Origin: Candidatus Aegiribacteria sp.
GTDB taxonomy: Bacteria > Fermentibacterota > Fermentibacteria > Fermentibacterales > JCC-6
Assembly (NCBI GenBank): GCA_030638185.1
Contig: DAOWFD010000421.1
Span: forward strand, 1 to 10,234
Reading direction: 5' to 3'
Length of the DNA: 10,234 bases
Numbering within the stretch: position 1 is the first letter of the stretch; each line of letters starts with the position of its first letter. The position numbers and the translations under genes were made by a program. The notes below the pieces were generated by a model. It was not told the origin of the DNA and made no database searches. It saw nothing but the letters and a program-made list of their open reading frames with translations. Below, piece after piece: positions 1-7,553 of this stretch.

Positions 1-1
1 A

Positions 2-100
2 GAAGTCTGCTCATGGGTATTCGAAAGGATAGAACCGCTGAACGAGACCGAGCGACGGGAGATAGAGGATTTCCTCAGCTACCTCTGGAAGAAGAGATAG
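2..100 (+). CDS. C-terminal fragment of an unidentified protein (5' end outside window)
   Basis: Reading from base 2, 32 codons are open and end at TAG (98-100). The peptide runs from EVCSWVFERIEPLNE to a basic end, LSYLWKKR. It is charged and amphipathic, and looks like a C-terminal helix of a soluble cytoplasmic protein. The IEPLNETERREIEDFL stretch is vaguely like the last helix of MarR-type regulators, but this is too short to assign a family. It converges on the beta-helix gene ending at 132, with only 31 bases between the two stops. I see no clear hairpin terminator there. The other two forward frames give less protein-like peptides, which is why this frame was chosen. Confidence 0.5.
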   Translation, partial: EVCSWVFERIEPLNETERREIEDFLSYLWKKR

Positions 101-131
101 GCGGAAAATAACATTATATACTGGTTCTTTG

Positions 132-1523
132 TTACCTGCACATCAGCACAAACTTTGCGGTAAGCCAGCTTTCCTGTACCTTCGCCCGGGCCAGATAGAC
201 ACCGGAAGGAAGGTTTCCAGGCAGGTTGAGCTGCACTTCCTCTGCCGGGGAACCTGTACTACAGACCACACGACCCGTCATATCAAGAACCTGCGCTTCC
301 TCCAAAAAGTCACCACCACAGTACAGGGTCAACCTTCCATAAGTGGGACTGGGACTTACAACCAGGGAAGGTAAGGGATCTACAACGTAATCCTCTACAC
401 TCAACCACTCAGAGGGTGGACCATGGTGAAAGCCCATATCCGCCGTTCCGGTATCGAAGATCGAATCAGTTCTGGTCCAGAAGAGGTCTAAGCTGGCAAC
501 CTGTACTTCCATGGATCCAGTATCGATGCAGGGGCTCTGCAGTGGCTGTCCAGCGGCTGTGCAGCTTAAGTACCAGTCGCCTATTAGTAAAGGATCCTGC
601 TCAATGTTGCCGTCCTGCCCGGTTGGATCTGGAAGGTTACCGTAGTTCTCTCCAACATTATTCCAGACGCAGTTGTGACTGAAAGAGGGATCTGCTCCCC
701 CCTTCTCGTAGAAGCCGGTGGTGGAGTTACTGGCGATGATGTTGTCGTGAATCTCACCCCCGCACTGGACTCGAAAGTAGATAGCGGCGCCGTCGCCCTG
801 GGCGTTACACCCTGTGAAGGTACAGAAGCCTACATCGGGGAACGAAAGCGTATAGCAGTAGATACTGGCACCGTCATCGCTGGCCCAGCCATCCTTAAAC
901 AGGCAGTTCTGGATCTCAGGAGAAGAGTGGTAGAGGTAGATTCCACCACCGTCATCCAATGAGCTACACTCCATGAACCTGCAATTCCTTACGGTGGAGG
1001 GGGAGTTGTAAAGATAAAGTCCCGCCCCGGCGGATTCCGACTGGCAACCTTCAAAGATGCAACCTGTAAAGGAGGGTTCGCCTTTCCAGATATAAACACC
1101 GCCTCCATTTTCCGCTTCACAATTATCGAAGATGCACAGATCCACCGAAGGTGATGCGTTATTCAGTCGCATGCCACCGCCGAAAGGATCAGTACCGGAG
1201 TTACCATTACTGAAGGTAATACCTCGAATCACAGTGGAGAGACCTACCGAGCCAGCAGATACACCGTCTACCAGTAAAATACACTGATCGAGACTTCCAC
1301 CCTCCATAATTACTGAAGAGGGCGACTGGGGGGATCCTAACAGGGTTATCCCGTTATGCTCTCCGGTGATCACTGCCAGGTGATCACCTGTGCCCGAATG
1401 TATTCCAGGAAGCAGAAGCACGGTATCTTGTGCTGATGCCTGGTCAAGAGCATTCTGTATGCTCTCTCCGGGGGCTACCGGGAATACTACTTCCAACAAT
1501 GATACCAGAAGGATAACAGTCAT
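132..1523 (-). CDS. Secreted right-handed parallel beta-helix protein with C-terminal sorting domain (downstream paralogue)
   Basis: 463 residues, start ATG at 1523, which overlaps the TGA of the upstream gene as ATGA; GGAAAGG lies about 12 bases upstream. The frame stays open 71 codons further 5', but that part lies inside the upstream gene. Residues 1-17 are hydrophobic and probably a signal peptide, although the usual positive residues are missing. Residues 18-45 (ESIQNALDQASAQDTVLLLPG) are the typical opening of a pectate-lyase-like beta-helix. Coils at about 100-285 repeat every 25-27 residues around Gly/Asp turns at 140, 166, 191, 216 and 243, with many Cys (NCRF, GCIF, FCTF). After SPCIDTG (329-335) comes a linker, then a sorting domain at about 385-463 with VLDMTGRVV and GVYLARA, ending AKFVLMCR. 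No polysaccharide-lyase catalytic residues are evident. A surface adhesin or scaffold role is inferred. Confidence 0.85.
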   Translation of the reverse strand: MTVILLVSLLEVVFPVAPGESIQNALDQASAQDTVLLLPGIHSGTGDHLAVITGEHNGITLLGSPQSPSSVIMEGGSLDQCILLVDGVSAGSVGLSTVIRGITFSNGNSGTDPFGGGMRLNNASPSVDLCIFDNCEAENGGGVYIWKGEPSFTGCIFEGCQSESAGAGLYLYNSPSTVRNCRFMECSSLDDGGGIYLYHSSPEIQNCLFKDGWASDDGASIYCYTLSFPDVGFCTFTGCNAQGDGAAIYFRVQCGGEIHDNIIASNSTTGFYEKGGADPSFSHNCVWNNVGENYGNLPDPTGQDGNIEQDPLLIGDWYLSCTAAGQPLQSPCIDTGSMEVQVASLDLFWTRTDSIFDTGTADMGFHHGPPSEWLSVEDYVVDPLPSLVVSPSPTYGRLTLYCGGDFLEEAQVLDMTGRVVCSTGSPAEEVQLNLPGNLPSGVYLARAKVQESWLTAKFVLMCR

Positions 1524-2932
1524 TGCAGTATAATTGCCTTTCCAATAATGTTGCAGCTTTCCGCCTGTACAAGGACCATCACTAAGCCAGGTCTTACATC
1601 GTTTCCAGGAACCCAGACTCCTGACCAGATACCATCTATGGGCGCGCCCCCTCCTACCCATAGCAAGCGACCGGTGACATCGTAAACGTATACCGACACA
1701 TACTGGTCTGTTATAGAAGCCTGAATAAACAGACACTCCCGGAAGGGGCTGGGAATCAGCACCAGACCATTCACCAGTACTTCCCCGCCACCGGGACCGG
1801 TCTGAAGTGAATCAAGCTGGTGGAAACCCATGTCTGCCTGTAGCGAGTCCGGTATGCTGTCAGTTCTGGTAGTATAACCATTTATCCATGATTCGGTAAC
1901 AGTTTGATGCCCGGCGTCCACGCAGGGGCTCTGAAGGGGCTGACCAGCTGCGATATGACTGAGATGGTATAGATAATCAGCGTATAGGGGATCACTGCTG
2001 ATGTTACCGAAAGTACCTGTAGGATCCGCCCAGCCACTGTAGTTTCCCAGTTCGTTATTCCAGACGCAGCAGTTCAGGAAGTCAACATCGAGGGAACCCT
2101 TTCCCGCTATACCATAACTACCGGTGTTGGAGGTTACAATGCATGAGCTTAGAGTTGCACCGTCCAGATAGGCAAGCAACATTGCGGCTCCGTCATCGAT
2201 GCAGGAGTTAGAATCAACCGTGAGATACTCCATCCAGTGTGTTCCCTGAAACAGCATCATACCTCCACCGTCATCTCCGGAATGATTACGCGCCAGCAGT
2301 ACGTTTCGAAAGGTAACATTGCTCTGGTAGCTATTCAGACCGCCCCCATCATCACTGCAGCTGTTGTCGATCAGTCGGCAGTCCAGCACCATAACATCTC
2401 CTGCATACAGGTTTACCGCACCTCCAGTGGAAAGGGCTGTATTACCAATAAATTCACATCGCTGAAGGATCGAATAGCCAGCCTCCACCGCAACAGCACC
2501 GCCAACGAAGGCAGTATTCCCCTCGAAAAAACAGTCGAATAGAATCGCATTGGTCTCTGACAGGAATGCTCCGCCCCCTGCATACCAGTCGTTGGAGACA
2601 GCTGCTCCACCTGTAACCTTTACATGTTCTACCCGTGTTGGCTGGTCTTCTACCCCCTCCAGAAGCAGTACAGGACGATGGTAACCCATTCCGTCAAGGA
2701 CCGCGGGAGTTTCCCTGGAAGTTGTGATGGTAATGCCTGCCTGAGCTGGTGCAACATGGATTAAAGGTAGCGTGTCATCAGCAGTATACGTCCCGGTAGA
2801 CATGTACAGCGTATCACCGGTGGACAATGTCATCAGGCTATCTCTGAAATCATCTTCCGGGTTGACTACGCAGGTTCTGGCAGCTGCTGTAGCGAGTAAA
2901 GACACAAGAATGGAAGCCAAGATTTTCATCAT
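1520..2932 (-). CDS. Secreted right-handed parallel beta-helix protein with C-terminal sorting domain (upstream paralogue)
   Basis: 470 residues. The start is ATG at 2932, with a second ATG directly after it; AGGG lies 5 bases upstream and a stronger GAGGTGAGG further up. MMKILASILVSLLATAAA is a clear Sec signal peptide, likely cut after residue 18. Residues 20-90 open a beta-helix, and coils run from about 100 to 290. Turns SDDGGG (193-198), GDDGGG (219-224) and IDDGAA (245-250) fall exactly 26 residues apart, giving a stacked Asp/Gly ladder. The CVWNN...NY, DPTG...GNI..DPL, AAGQPLQSPC and TRTDSI segments are shared with the next gene, so the two arose by tandem duplication. Residues 385-470 are a sorting domain (VYVYDVTGRLLWV, ending GKAIILQ), which suggests type IX-like export and surface attachment. 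No catalytic motif is recognised. First gene of a two-gene operon. Confidence 0.87.
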   Translation of the reverse strand: MMKILASILVSLLATAAARTCVVNPEDDFRDSLMTLSTGDTLYMSTGTYTADDTLPLIHVAPAQAGITITTSRETPAVLDGMGYHRPVLLLEGVEDQPTRVEHVKVTGGAAVSNDWYAGGGAFLSETNAILFDCFFEGNTAFVGGAVAVEAGYSILQRCEFIGNTALSTGGAVNLYAGDVMVLDCRLIDNSCSDDGGGLNSYQSNVTFRNVLLARNHSGDDGGGMMLFQGTHWMEYLTVDSNSCIDDGAAMLLAYLDGATLSSCIVTSNTGSYGIAGKGSLDVDFLNCCVWNNELGNYSGWADPTGTFGNISSDPLYADYLYHLSHIAAGQPLQSPCVDAGHQTVTESWINGYTTRTDSIPDSLQADMGFHQLDSLQTGPGGGEVLVNGLVLIPSPFRECLFIQASITDQYVSVYVYDVTGRLLWVGGGAPIDGIWSGVWVPGNDVRPGLVMVLVQAESCNIIGKAIILQ

Positions 2933-3007
2933 TGTTGCCCTAAAATCCCCTCACCTCTCTCTTCCTTTTCCTGATTTGCATTAGTAAATCCGTAAATCCT
3001 ACTAAAC

Positions 3008-3035
3008 AATAAACACAGTCACTCCGCCCGGTCAA
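3008..3035 (-). promoter_or_regulatory. Putative sigma70-type promoter for the beta-helix operon
   Basis: On the minus strand TTGACC (3035-3030; 5 of 6 to consensus) and TTTATT (3013-3008; 4 of 6) are separated by 16 bases. They lie about 76 bases upstream of the ATG at 2932. The position is right for a promoter driving both tandem genes. It was found by eye only, and uncultured phyla may use different promoter spacing or consensus. Confidence 0.4.
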
Positions 3036-3110
3036 TGCTTCGTATGACTTTTCAATAGATCTGCACCAGTCAAGCCATCCAAATGCAGGTTTTCACAACT
3101 GAACTAAAGT

Positions 3111-3344
3111 TTAAAGTGCTAGAGCTTCATGGCCCAGTTTTATCTTCGGAGTCTCAGGCCTTAGTCCGGATATCTCACCAGCTTTTGTTTCTGCATATTT
3201 CTCCAGGAACCAGAGGTTTCTGACTTTGCTGGTTTCGAAGAGTCGTAGACAGTTGTGGATACAAGGCTTGATTTGCGAATCATATCTGGGACTTGCTTGA
3301 TGGAGATAGCCAAAGATAGAATAGAGTAGAGTGATAGTGGGAAA
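3111..3344 (-). pseudogene. Possible remnant of a gene: 77-codon open frame with no start codon
   Basis: On the minus strand, after a TGA at 3347-3345, 77 sense codons run to TAA at 3113-3111. There is no in-frame ATG, GTG or TTG. The residue make-up is nevertheless protein-like, for instance RNLWFLEKYAETKAGEISG and LRPETPKIKLGHEALAL, with balanced charge and ordinary codons. This could be the 3' end of a decayed or transferred gene (transposase-like genes often leave such tails), but I recognise no family. It could also be chance. No flanking inverted repeats or target duplications were found. It shares the 2933-3528 gap with two putative promoters and nothing else I can identify. Confidence 0.3.
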
Positions 3345-3354
3345 TCAACTTGAC

Positions 3355-3383
3355 TTGATAGAGCTGCTCTGGCTATTTTTAAT
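3355..3383 (+). promoter_or_regulatory. Putative promoter for the CotH-family gene, with a palindrome in the spacer
   Basis: TTGATA (3355-3360, 5 of 6) and TTTAAT (3378-3383, 5 of 6) are 17 bases apart, a good sigma70-like match. It lies about 145 bases before the TTG start at 3529, leaving a leader of roughly 135 bases in which I see no strong hairpin or riboswitch. An 11-base perfect palindrome, AGAGCTGCTCT (3360-3370), overlaps the end of the -35 box and the spacer. That is a typical place for a repressor operator. An overlapping TTGACT at 3350 is a weaker alternative -35. Confidence 0.45.
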
Positions 3384-3528
3384 AAGATGTACGTTTTTAT
3401 TCAAGAGATACTTAGCGGGTATACATTAGTCTGAATAGTTAACTAATCCGTAATCCTGATTGCTGATACGGAATTCAGACGTAAATATCCTTATCCACTT
3501 TTTGAAATGCAACGAGAGCTGGAGTGTA

Positions 3529-6500
3529 TTGCCTGATTTACTTGTTTTTGTTTTAACTTGTCTTCTGATCCTGGTGAGTATTACCAGTGCTGAAGTACCT
3601 TCATACTTCATTTACTGTGATCCAGTGGAATATGCCACCATGGTAGATCTTTATCTTGAGGAAATCGAGATATACTGCGCCATTGTTATTGAGGATTCCA
3701 TTTACACCGACGCCAGGATTCGACTCAGAGGAGAAAGCTCTCGAGTTTACCCCAAGAAATCCTACAGAATCACCCTTCAGGAAAACCAGCCCATGGATGG
3801 CAGGATTGAATGGAATCTTAACTCAGAATACTTTGATAAGACATACATGCACTCCTGGCTTTTCTCCTGGATTTTGAAGCAGCTGGATTACCCATGCTTC
3901 ACTACAGAACATGTAAGGTTATATGTAAATGAAACTTACATTGGGCTTTACGTAAGAATAGAACCAATCGATGAGCAATTCCTTACATATCACGGTATGG
4001 ATCCCGATGCCAACCTTTACAAGGCTGCAGGTGATGGAGCATGCCTTAGCATTTACGATAACGTGACAGCTTACTGGGAGAAAAAAGCCAACGAGAGTGA
4101 GAACTGGAACGACCTGTACGAACTCATCGATTACCTCCACCAGGTTAACCCCGAGAGCTTTTATGAGACAGCGGGAGAGGTTTTCGAGCTTAACAGCCTC
4201 ATGACCATTCTTGCGGTCAATTCCCTGACCATGAACTACAGCACCTATTACCACAACTATTTCATGTACCGGGATATTCGAGGAACAGGATTGTGGACTA
4301 TGCTTCCCTGGGACGTTGATAAGCTGTGGGGTAACTGGACCTCGCGGTCCTATACATATGGTTCACACACAAACTGGTACGACAATCCCCTCTTCGAGAA
4401 AACCCTTCTTGATTCTGTTATGCTGGATTTGTACTTTGATAGGATTGATGTCATTTCCGAACAGGTACTTAATCCCAATGTTATCAATTCTGTCATTGAC
4501 TCATTGGAGACAGCCCTTGCAGTCGCAGTGTTGGAGGATACCATTGATAGCATTACCCTGGACGAATTCCATTCAGCAGTTGCGGAGATGAGAGATTCCC
4601 GTATACCCGGAAGAATTGCTGCTCTGGCTGCCATGTACAACAGTGATCCCAGATCATTTCGAGCGTTCAGAGGTGATACTATATCCCTTGGGGATAAATA
4701 TGTGTACTGGGAAACCTGTGAGGATCCTGGTGGTGGAACCATCGATTACAGGTTATACCTCTTCACAGCAGAAGGCTATCCAACAGATACTCTTGAGTAT
4801 CATCAGCTTACGGATACATGCTTTACTTTCCATTCCCTTCCCCCTGGAAACTATATCTGGAGAGTTGAAGGAGGCACCGGAGGTAACAGGTATACCGAGG
4901 GATACGACCACTACAATCCTTTTAGCGTTGTGGATTCATTCTCGCAGCTTTCCGGAACACTGCAGGGTACCACTGTACTCAGGGCTGACCAATCCCCCTA
5001 TTTCGTATCAGCTGATCTATATATTCCTTCACAGTCATCACTTATCCTGGAGAATGGAGTTGATCTCAGGCTTGCCGAAGGAGTGAACATAGTCTGTAAA
5101 GGCGAGATCTCGTGCATGGGTATCTCCTCGGATTCAGTAAGATTCCTGGCCGATGATGCTTCACTGTCATGGGGAGGGATTCATCTGGAAGATGCTGAGG
5201 CGGATTTCGTCTTCACTTCATTCTCCGGGTCTGATGGATATACATCACCCAGCCAGTACAGTGCATGCATAGAATCTGACGATTCAGATATTTCATTCAG
5301 CTGCTGTACATTCAGGGATAACAACGGATGTATCAAGCTCTACGGTGGCTCCATATTCATCGACAGCTGCGATCTTACCGGATGGAATTCGGGAGGGCTT
5401 TTCTATATGAACGGCGGGGAATCGGCCACTATACAGAACAGCAGTTTCGGCAACATGGTTAATCCCCCTTCACCTCATCATGATGGAGTAGAGTTCCAGA
5501 ACTGCCGCTCGGGAGAGTATCTTGTAAAGAACTGTGAGGTCTTCAACATCGAGGGAGACGCCATAGATTCAAACAGCAGTTTTCTTACCCTGGAGAATAA
5601 CAGGGTCTGGAATGTAGCTGATAAAGGATTTTCCATAGGGATCGGTACTGCTGGAAGTCAAATATCCGAAGTTATCTTGACGGGAAACATCATATATGGC
5701 TGCTATACGGGTATCGCAGTCAAGGACGATTCCTATGCAGAAATTACCGGCTGCACAATATGTAGTTGTAATATTGGTGTACGAGCTTACAATAAAACCA
5801 CCGGTTCAGGAGGGGGAATAGTATCTGTAACAAACTCGATACTCTACGCAAATTCCTCTGTTTTCAGTTTTGAGGATGGATCCGAAGGCGATGTTAATTA
5901 TTGTCTTACAGGAAGCAGTGATCCATGGACAGGCACCGGGAATATCGCTGCTGATCCACGGTTCGCAGACTGGAGCCTGAATGATTACTACCTTTCCTAC
6001 GATTCACCATGTATCGATGCGGGATCACCTTCAATTGAGGATCCTGACGGAACCAGATCCGATTTGGGCGCCGTGTTCTTTCCCCAGGTATTCGACGGAC
6101 TGGTCATCAACGAAATTCAATCTGTGAATGACACCACAATTGCGGACAGTTACGGCGAGTACGACGACTGGTTCGAGATCTACAACGGTTCCGGTTACGA
6201 TTGCGACCTGAGCTGGTTATATGTCTCGGATAACCCCTCTGATCTCGGAAGATATCAGTTCCCCATTGGGACTGTAATCCCATCCGGAGATTTTCTCGTG
6301 GTCTGGGCTGATGAACACCCGTGGCAGAATGGATGTCACCTGCCTTTCCGTCTTTCAGGTAATGGAGACAGTCTTTACATTTCAAGACAACCTGCAGTAA
6401 GTCAGATGGATATCTTCGGATCCCTGGACAGTGATGCTCCAAGGCTAATTGACTTCAAGTATTTCAGTGCCATTCAGCCCGATCGCTCGCTGGGAAGGGT

Positions 6501-6864
6501 ATCCGATGGGGGCTCTGAATGGAGTATTCTTGAATACTGTACTCCGGGATGGTCGAATTCAATTCCCTATGCGGAAGCTGGCTACCTGCAGGTTTCAAGT
6601 CCTTTTCCCAACCCGGTTTTTTCAGGCACGGTGACCCTGGATATAACAGTTAATGCCGGTCAGACGGTGGTTTCGGTTTACGATCTTACGGGAAGGCTTG
6701 TGGATGTCATTATGGATGAGTACCTTGAAACGGGAGAACATAGACTGTACTGGGATACCTTTCATGGCAGGGGTGGTTTTGTCCCTACCGGAGTTTACCT
6801 GATTCATGTGCGCCATACAGCAGGGCTGTCGGAAAGCAGGAAAATCGTTATTCTTAACCATTAA
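3529..6864 (+). CDS. Secreted CotH-family kinase with beta-helix, lamin-tail and C-terminal sorting domains
   Basis: 1111 residues. TTG at 3529 is preferred: GGAG lies 4 bases before it, and it gives a compact signal peptide (about 4-21, cut after SITSA). An earlier TTG at 3460 has no ribosome site. Residues 25-375 match the CotH family (atypical protein kinases; Bacillus spore-coat CotH): RLRGESSRVYPKKSYRI (65-81), YVNETYIGLYVRIEPID (132-148), YYHNYFMYRD (240-249) and LPWDVDKLWG (259-268). Asp262 and Asp264 are the likely metal-binding acids. Residues 380-465 resemble a fibronectin-type fold. Residues 475-850 form a Cys-rich parallel beta-helix ending DSPCIDAG, as in the upstream paralogues. 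Residues 855-1010 are a lamin-tail domain (LVINEIQS, DDWFEIYN, TPGWSNS). Residues 1015-1111 are a sorting tail (SVYDLTGRLVDV, PTGVYLIHV, SRKIVILNH). It is probably exported and surface-bound, phosphorylating envelope proteins. Kinase activity is inferred from the family. Confidence 0.88.
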   Translation: MPDLLVFVLTCLLILVSITSAEVPSYFIYCDPVEYATMVDLYLEEIEIYCAIVIEDSIYTDARIRLRGESSRVYPKKSYRITLQENQPMDGRIEWNLNSEYFDKTYMHSWLFSWILKQLDYPCFTTEHVRLYVNETYIGLYVRIEPIDEQFLTYHGMDPDANLYKAAGDGACLSIYDNVTAYWEKKANESENWNDLYELIDYLHQVNPESFYETAGEVFELNSLMTILAVNSLTMNYSTYYHNYFMYRDIRGTGLWTMLPWDVDKLWGNWTSRSYTYGSHTNWYDNPLFEKTLLDSVMLDLYFDRIDVISEQVLNPNVINSVIDSLETALAVAVLEDTIDSITLDEFHSAVAEMRDSRIPGRIAALAAMYNSDPRSFRAFRGDTISLGDKYVYWETCEDPGGGTIDYRLYLFTAEGYPTDTLEYHQLTDTCFTFHSLPPGNYIWRVEGGTGGNRYTEGYDHYNPFSVVDSFSQLSGTLQGTTVLRADQSPYFVSADLYIPSQSSLILENGVDLRLAEGVNIVCKGEISCMGISSDSVRFLADDASLSWGGIHLEDAEADFVFTSFSGSDGYTSPSQYSACIESDDSDISFSCCTFRDNNGCIKLYGGSIFIDSCDLTGWNSGGLFYMNGGESATIQNSSFGNMVNPPSPHHDGVEFQNCRSGEYLVKNCEVFNIEGDAIDSNSSFLTLENNRVWNVADKGFSIGIGTAGSQISEVILTGNIIYGCYTGIAVKDDSYAEITGCTICSCNIGVRAYNKTTGSGGGIVSVTNSILYANSSVFSFEDGSEGDVNYCLTGSSDPWTGTGNIAADPRFADWSLNDYYLSYDSPCIDAGSPSIEDPDGTRSDLGAVFFPQVFDGLVINEIQSVNDTTIADSYGEYDDWFEIYNGSGYDCDLSWLYVSDNPSDLGRYQFPIGTVIPSGDFLVVWADEHPWQNGCHLPFRLSGNGDSLYISRQPAVSQMDIFGSLDSDAPRLIDFKYFSAIQPDRSLGRVSDGGSEWSILEYCTPGWSNSIPYAEAGYLQVSSPFPNPVFSGTVTLDITVNAGQTVVSVYDLTGRLVDVIMDEYLETGEHRLYWDTFHGRGGFVPTGVYLIHVRHTAGLSESRKIVILNH

Positions 6865-6874
6865 TTCATGATAG

Positions 6875-6902
6875 TTGTACAAGTCTGATTAAGATATATA
6901 AT
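6875..6902 (+). promoter_or_regulatory. Putative promoter for the small lamin-tail gene
   Basis: A perfect TATAAT -10 box (6897-6902) has a weak -35, TTGTAC (6875-6880, 3 of 6), 16 bases upstream. It lies in the 76-base gap after the CotH-family stop, and the -10 ends 38 bases before the next start. The gene could therefore be transcribed on its own as well as by read-through. The -35 is part of the palindrome TTGTACAA (6875-6882). Confidence 0.45.
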
Positions 6903-6940
6903 GGTGTGATTCTTAAGCACCAGAAAAACAGGAGGTTGTT

Positions 6941-7534
6941 TTGCTGCTATTTTCCGTACTAATTTCGCTTATGCTGGTTGCGCCGGGAGACATTGTTATC
7001 AGTGAGATCATGTACAATCCAGATGGGCCAACTCTTGGTATTGATGATCGGTACGAATGGATTGAACTGTGTAATATCGGAGCTGTCCCGCTGCAGCTTG
7101 ACGGAATGATGCTCAGCGATGGAGGGAATCAGCTCTTTCTTGAAGGATTTCTACTGGATGCGTCATCACGAGTTGTAATCGCGGCAGATGAACAGTCATT
7201 TACGGAAGCGTATGGAACCGGTATCACAGTCATCCCCTGGGATGGAGTATGGACGAAACTCTCCAATTCCAGCGATACACTGCTCCTTTATTCATCCAAC
7301 GGGCAAGTACTTGACGAACTTGCCTATTCCGATTCATGGGGACTTGTTGAAGGAGATACAACAAGAAGCGAAGCCGACGGAAGGGGTTCCTCCCTCGAGA
7401 AGATCAACATCCTGGGGCCGAATACCGAGGATAACTGGGCACCTTCTATTGACTGGGCATGTCCCGGAACTGACCCGGAAACCGGAGACTCCGTATGCTG
7501 GGGCACTCCTGGAAGTGTCAACAGCGTAGAGTAA
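6941..7534 (+). CDS. Small secreted lamin-tail domain (LTD) protein
   Basis: 197 residues from a TTG start at 6941, fixed by a strong AGGAGG at 6930-6935 with 5-base spacing. Residues 1-15 (MLLFSVLISLMLVAP) are a short hydrophobic export signal without a basic n-region. Residues 17-195 are one lamin-tail (LTD) domain, an Ig-like fold common in bacterial extracellular proteins. Its hallmarks are DIVISEIMYNP (17-27), YEWIELCN (38-45), LDGMMLSDGG (53-62), GSSLEKI (149-155), NWAPS (165-169) and the closing WGTPGSVNS (187-195). No sorting tail or catalytic domain follows, unlike in the preceding gene, which carries its own LTD. It may be periplasmic, or a partner or decoy for the larger protein. 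It ends 19 bases from the convergent DUF4956 stop, with no evident terminator. Confidence 0.83.
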   Translation: MLLFSVLISLMLVAPGDIVISEIMYNPDGPTLGIDDRYEWIELCNIGAVPLQLDGMMLSDGGNQLFLEGFLLDASSRVVIAADEQSFTEAYGTGITVIPWDGVWTKLSNSSDTLLLYSSNGQVLDELAYSDSWGLVEGDTTRSEADGRGSSLEKINILGPNTEDNWAPSIDWACPGTDPETGDSVCWGTPGSVNSVE

Positions 7535-7553
7535 AATTATGTTCCTGTAGGAC

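Noticed and set aside
675..962. Open plus-strand frame of 95 codons opposite the beta-helix gene
   Set aside because: It is antisense to a clear repetitive coding region, has no ribosome site, and its length is explained by the Gly/Asp-rich composition of the real gene.
1524..1736. In-frame 5' extension of the downstream beta-helix gene by 71 codons
   Set aside because: The extension lies wholly inside the coding end of the upstream gene in another frame, is rich in Arg, Trp and Cys and unlike an export signal. The ATGA overlap start at 1523 gives a sensible hydrophobic N-terminus.
132..2932. DNA-level repeats in the two beta-helix genes as a repeat array or CRISPR-like locus
   Set aside because: The periodicity is at the protein level (about 26 residues) with diverged bases. 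There are no identical repeats with unique spacers.
3460..3528. Earlier TTG start for the CotH-family gene
   Set aside because: No Shine-Dalgarno site precedes it and it would bury the signal peptide behind 23 polar residues. TTG at 3529 has GGAG just upstream.
3384..3528. Long leader before the CotH gene as a riboswitch or small RNA
   Set aside because: The leader is AT-rich with no convincing conserved stems or terminator, and no known riboswitch core was recognised.
4350..4742. Open minus-strand frame of 130 codons opposite the CotH gene
   Set aside because: It is antisense to the well-supported CotH domain, and its peptide has no recognisable domain or start signal.
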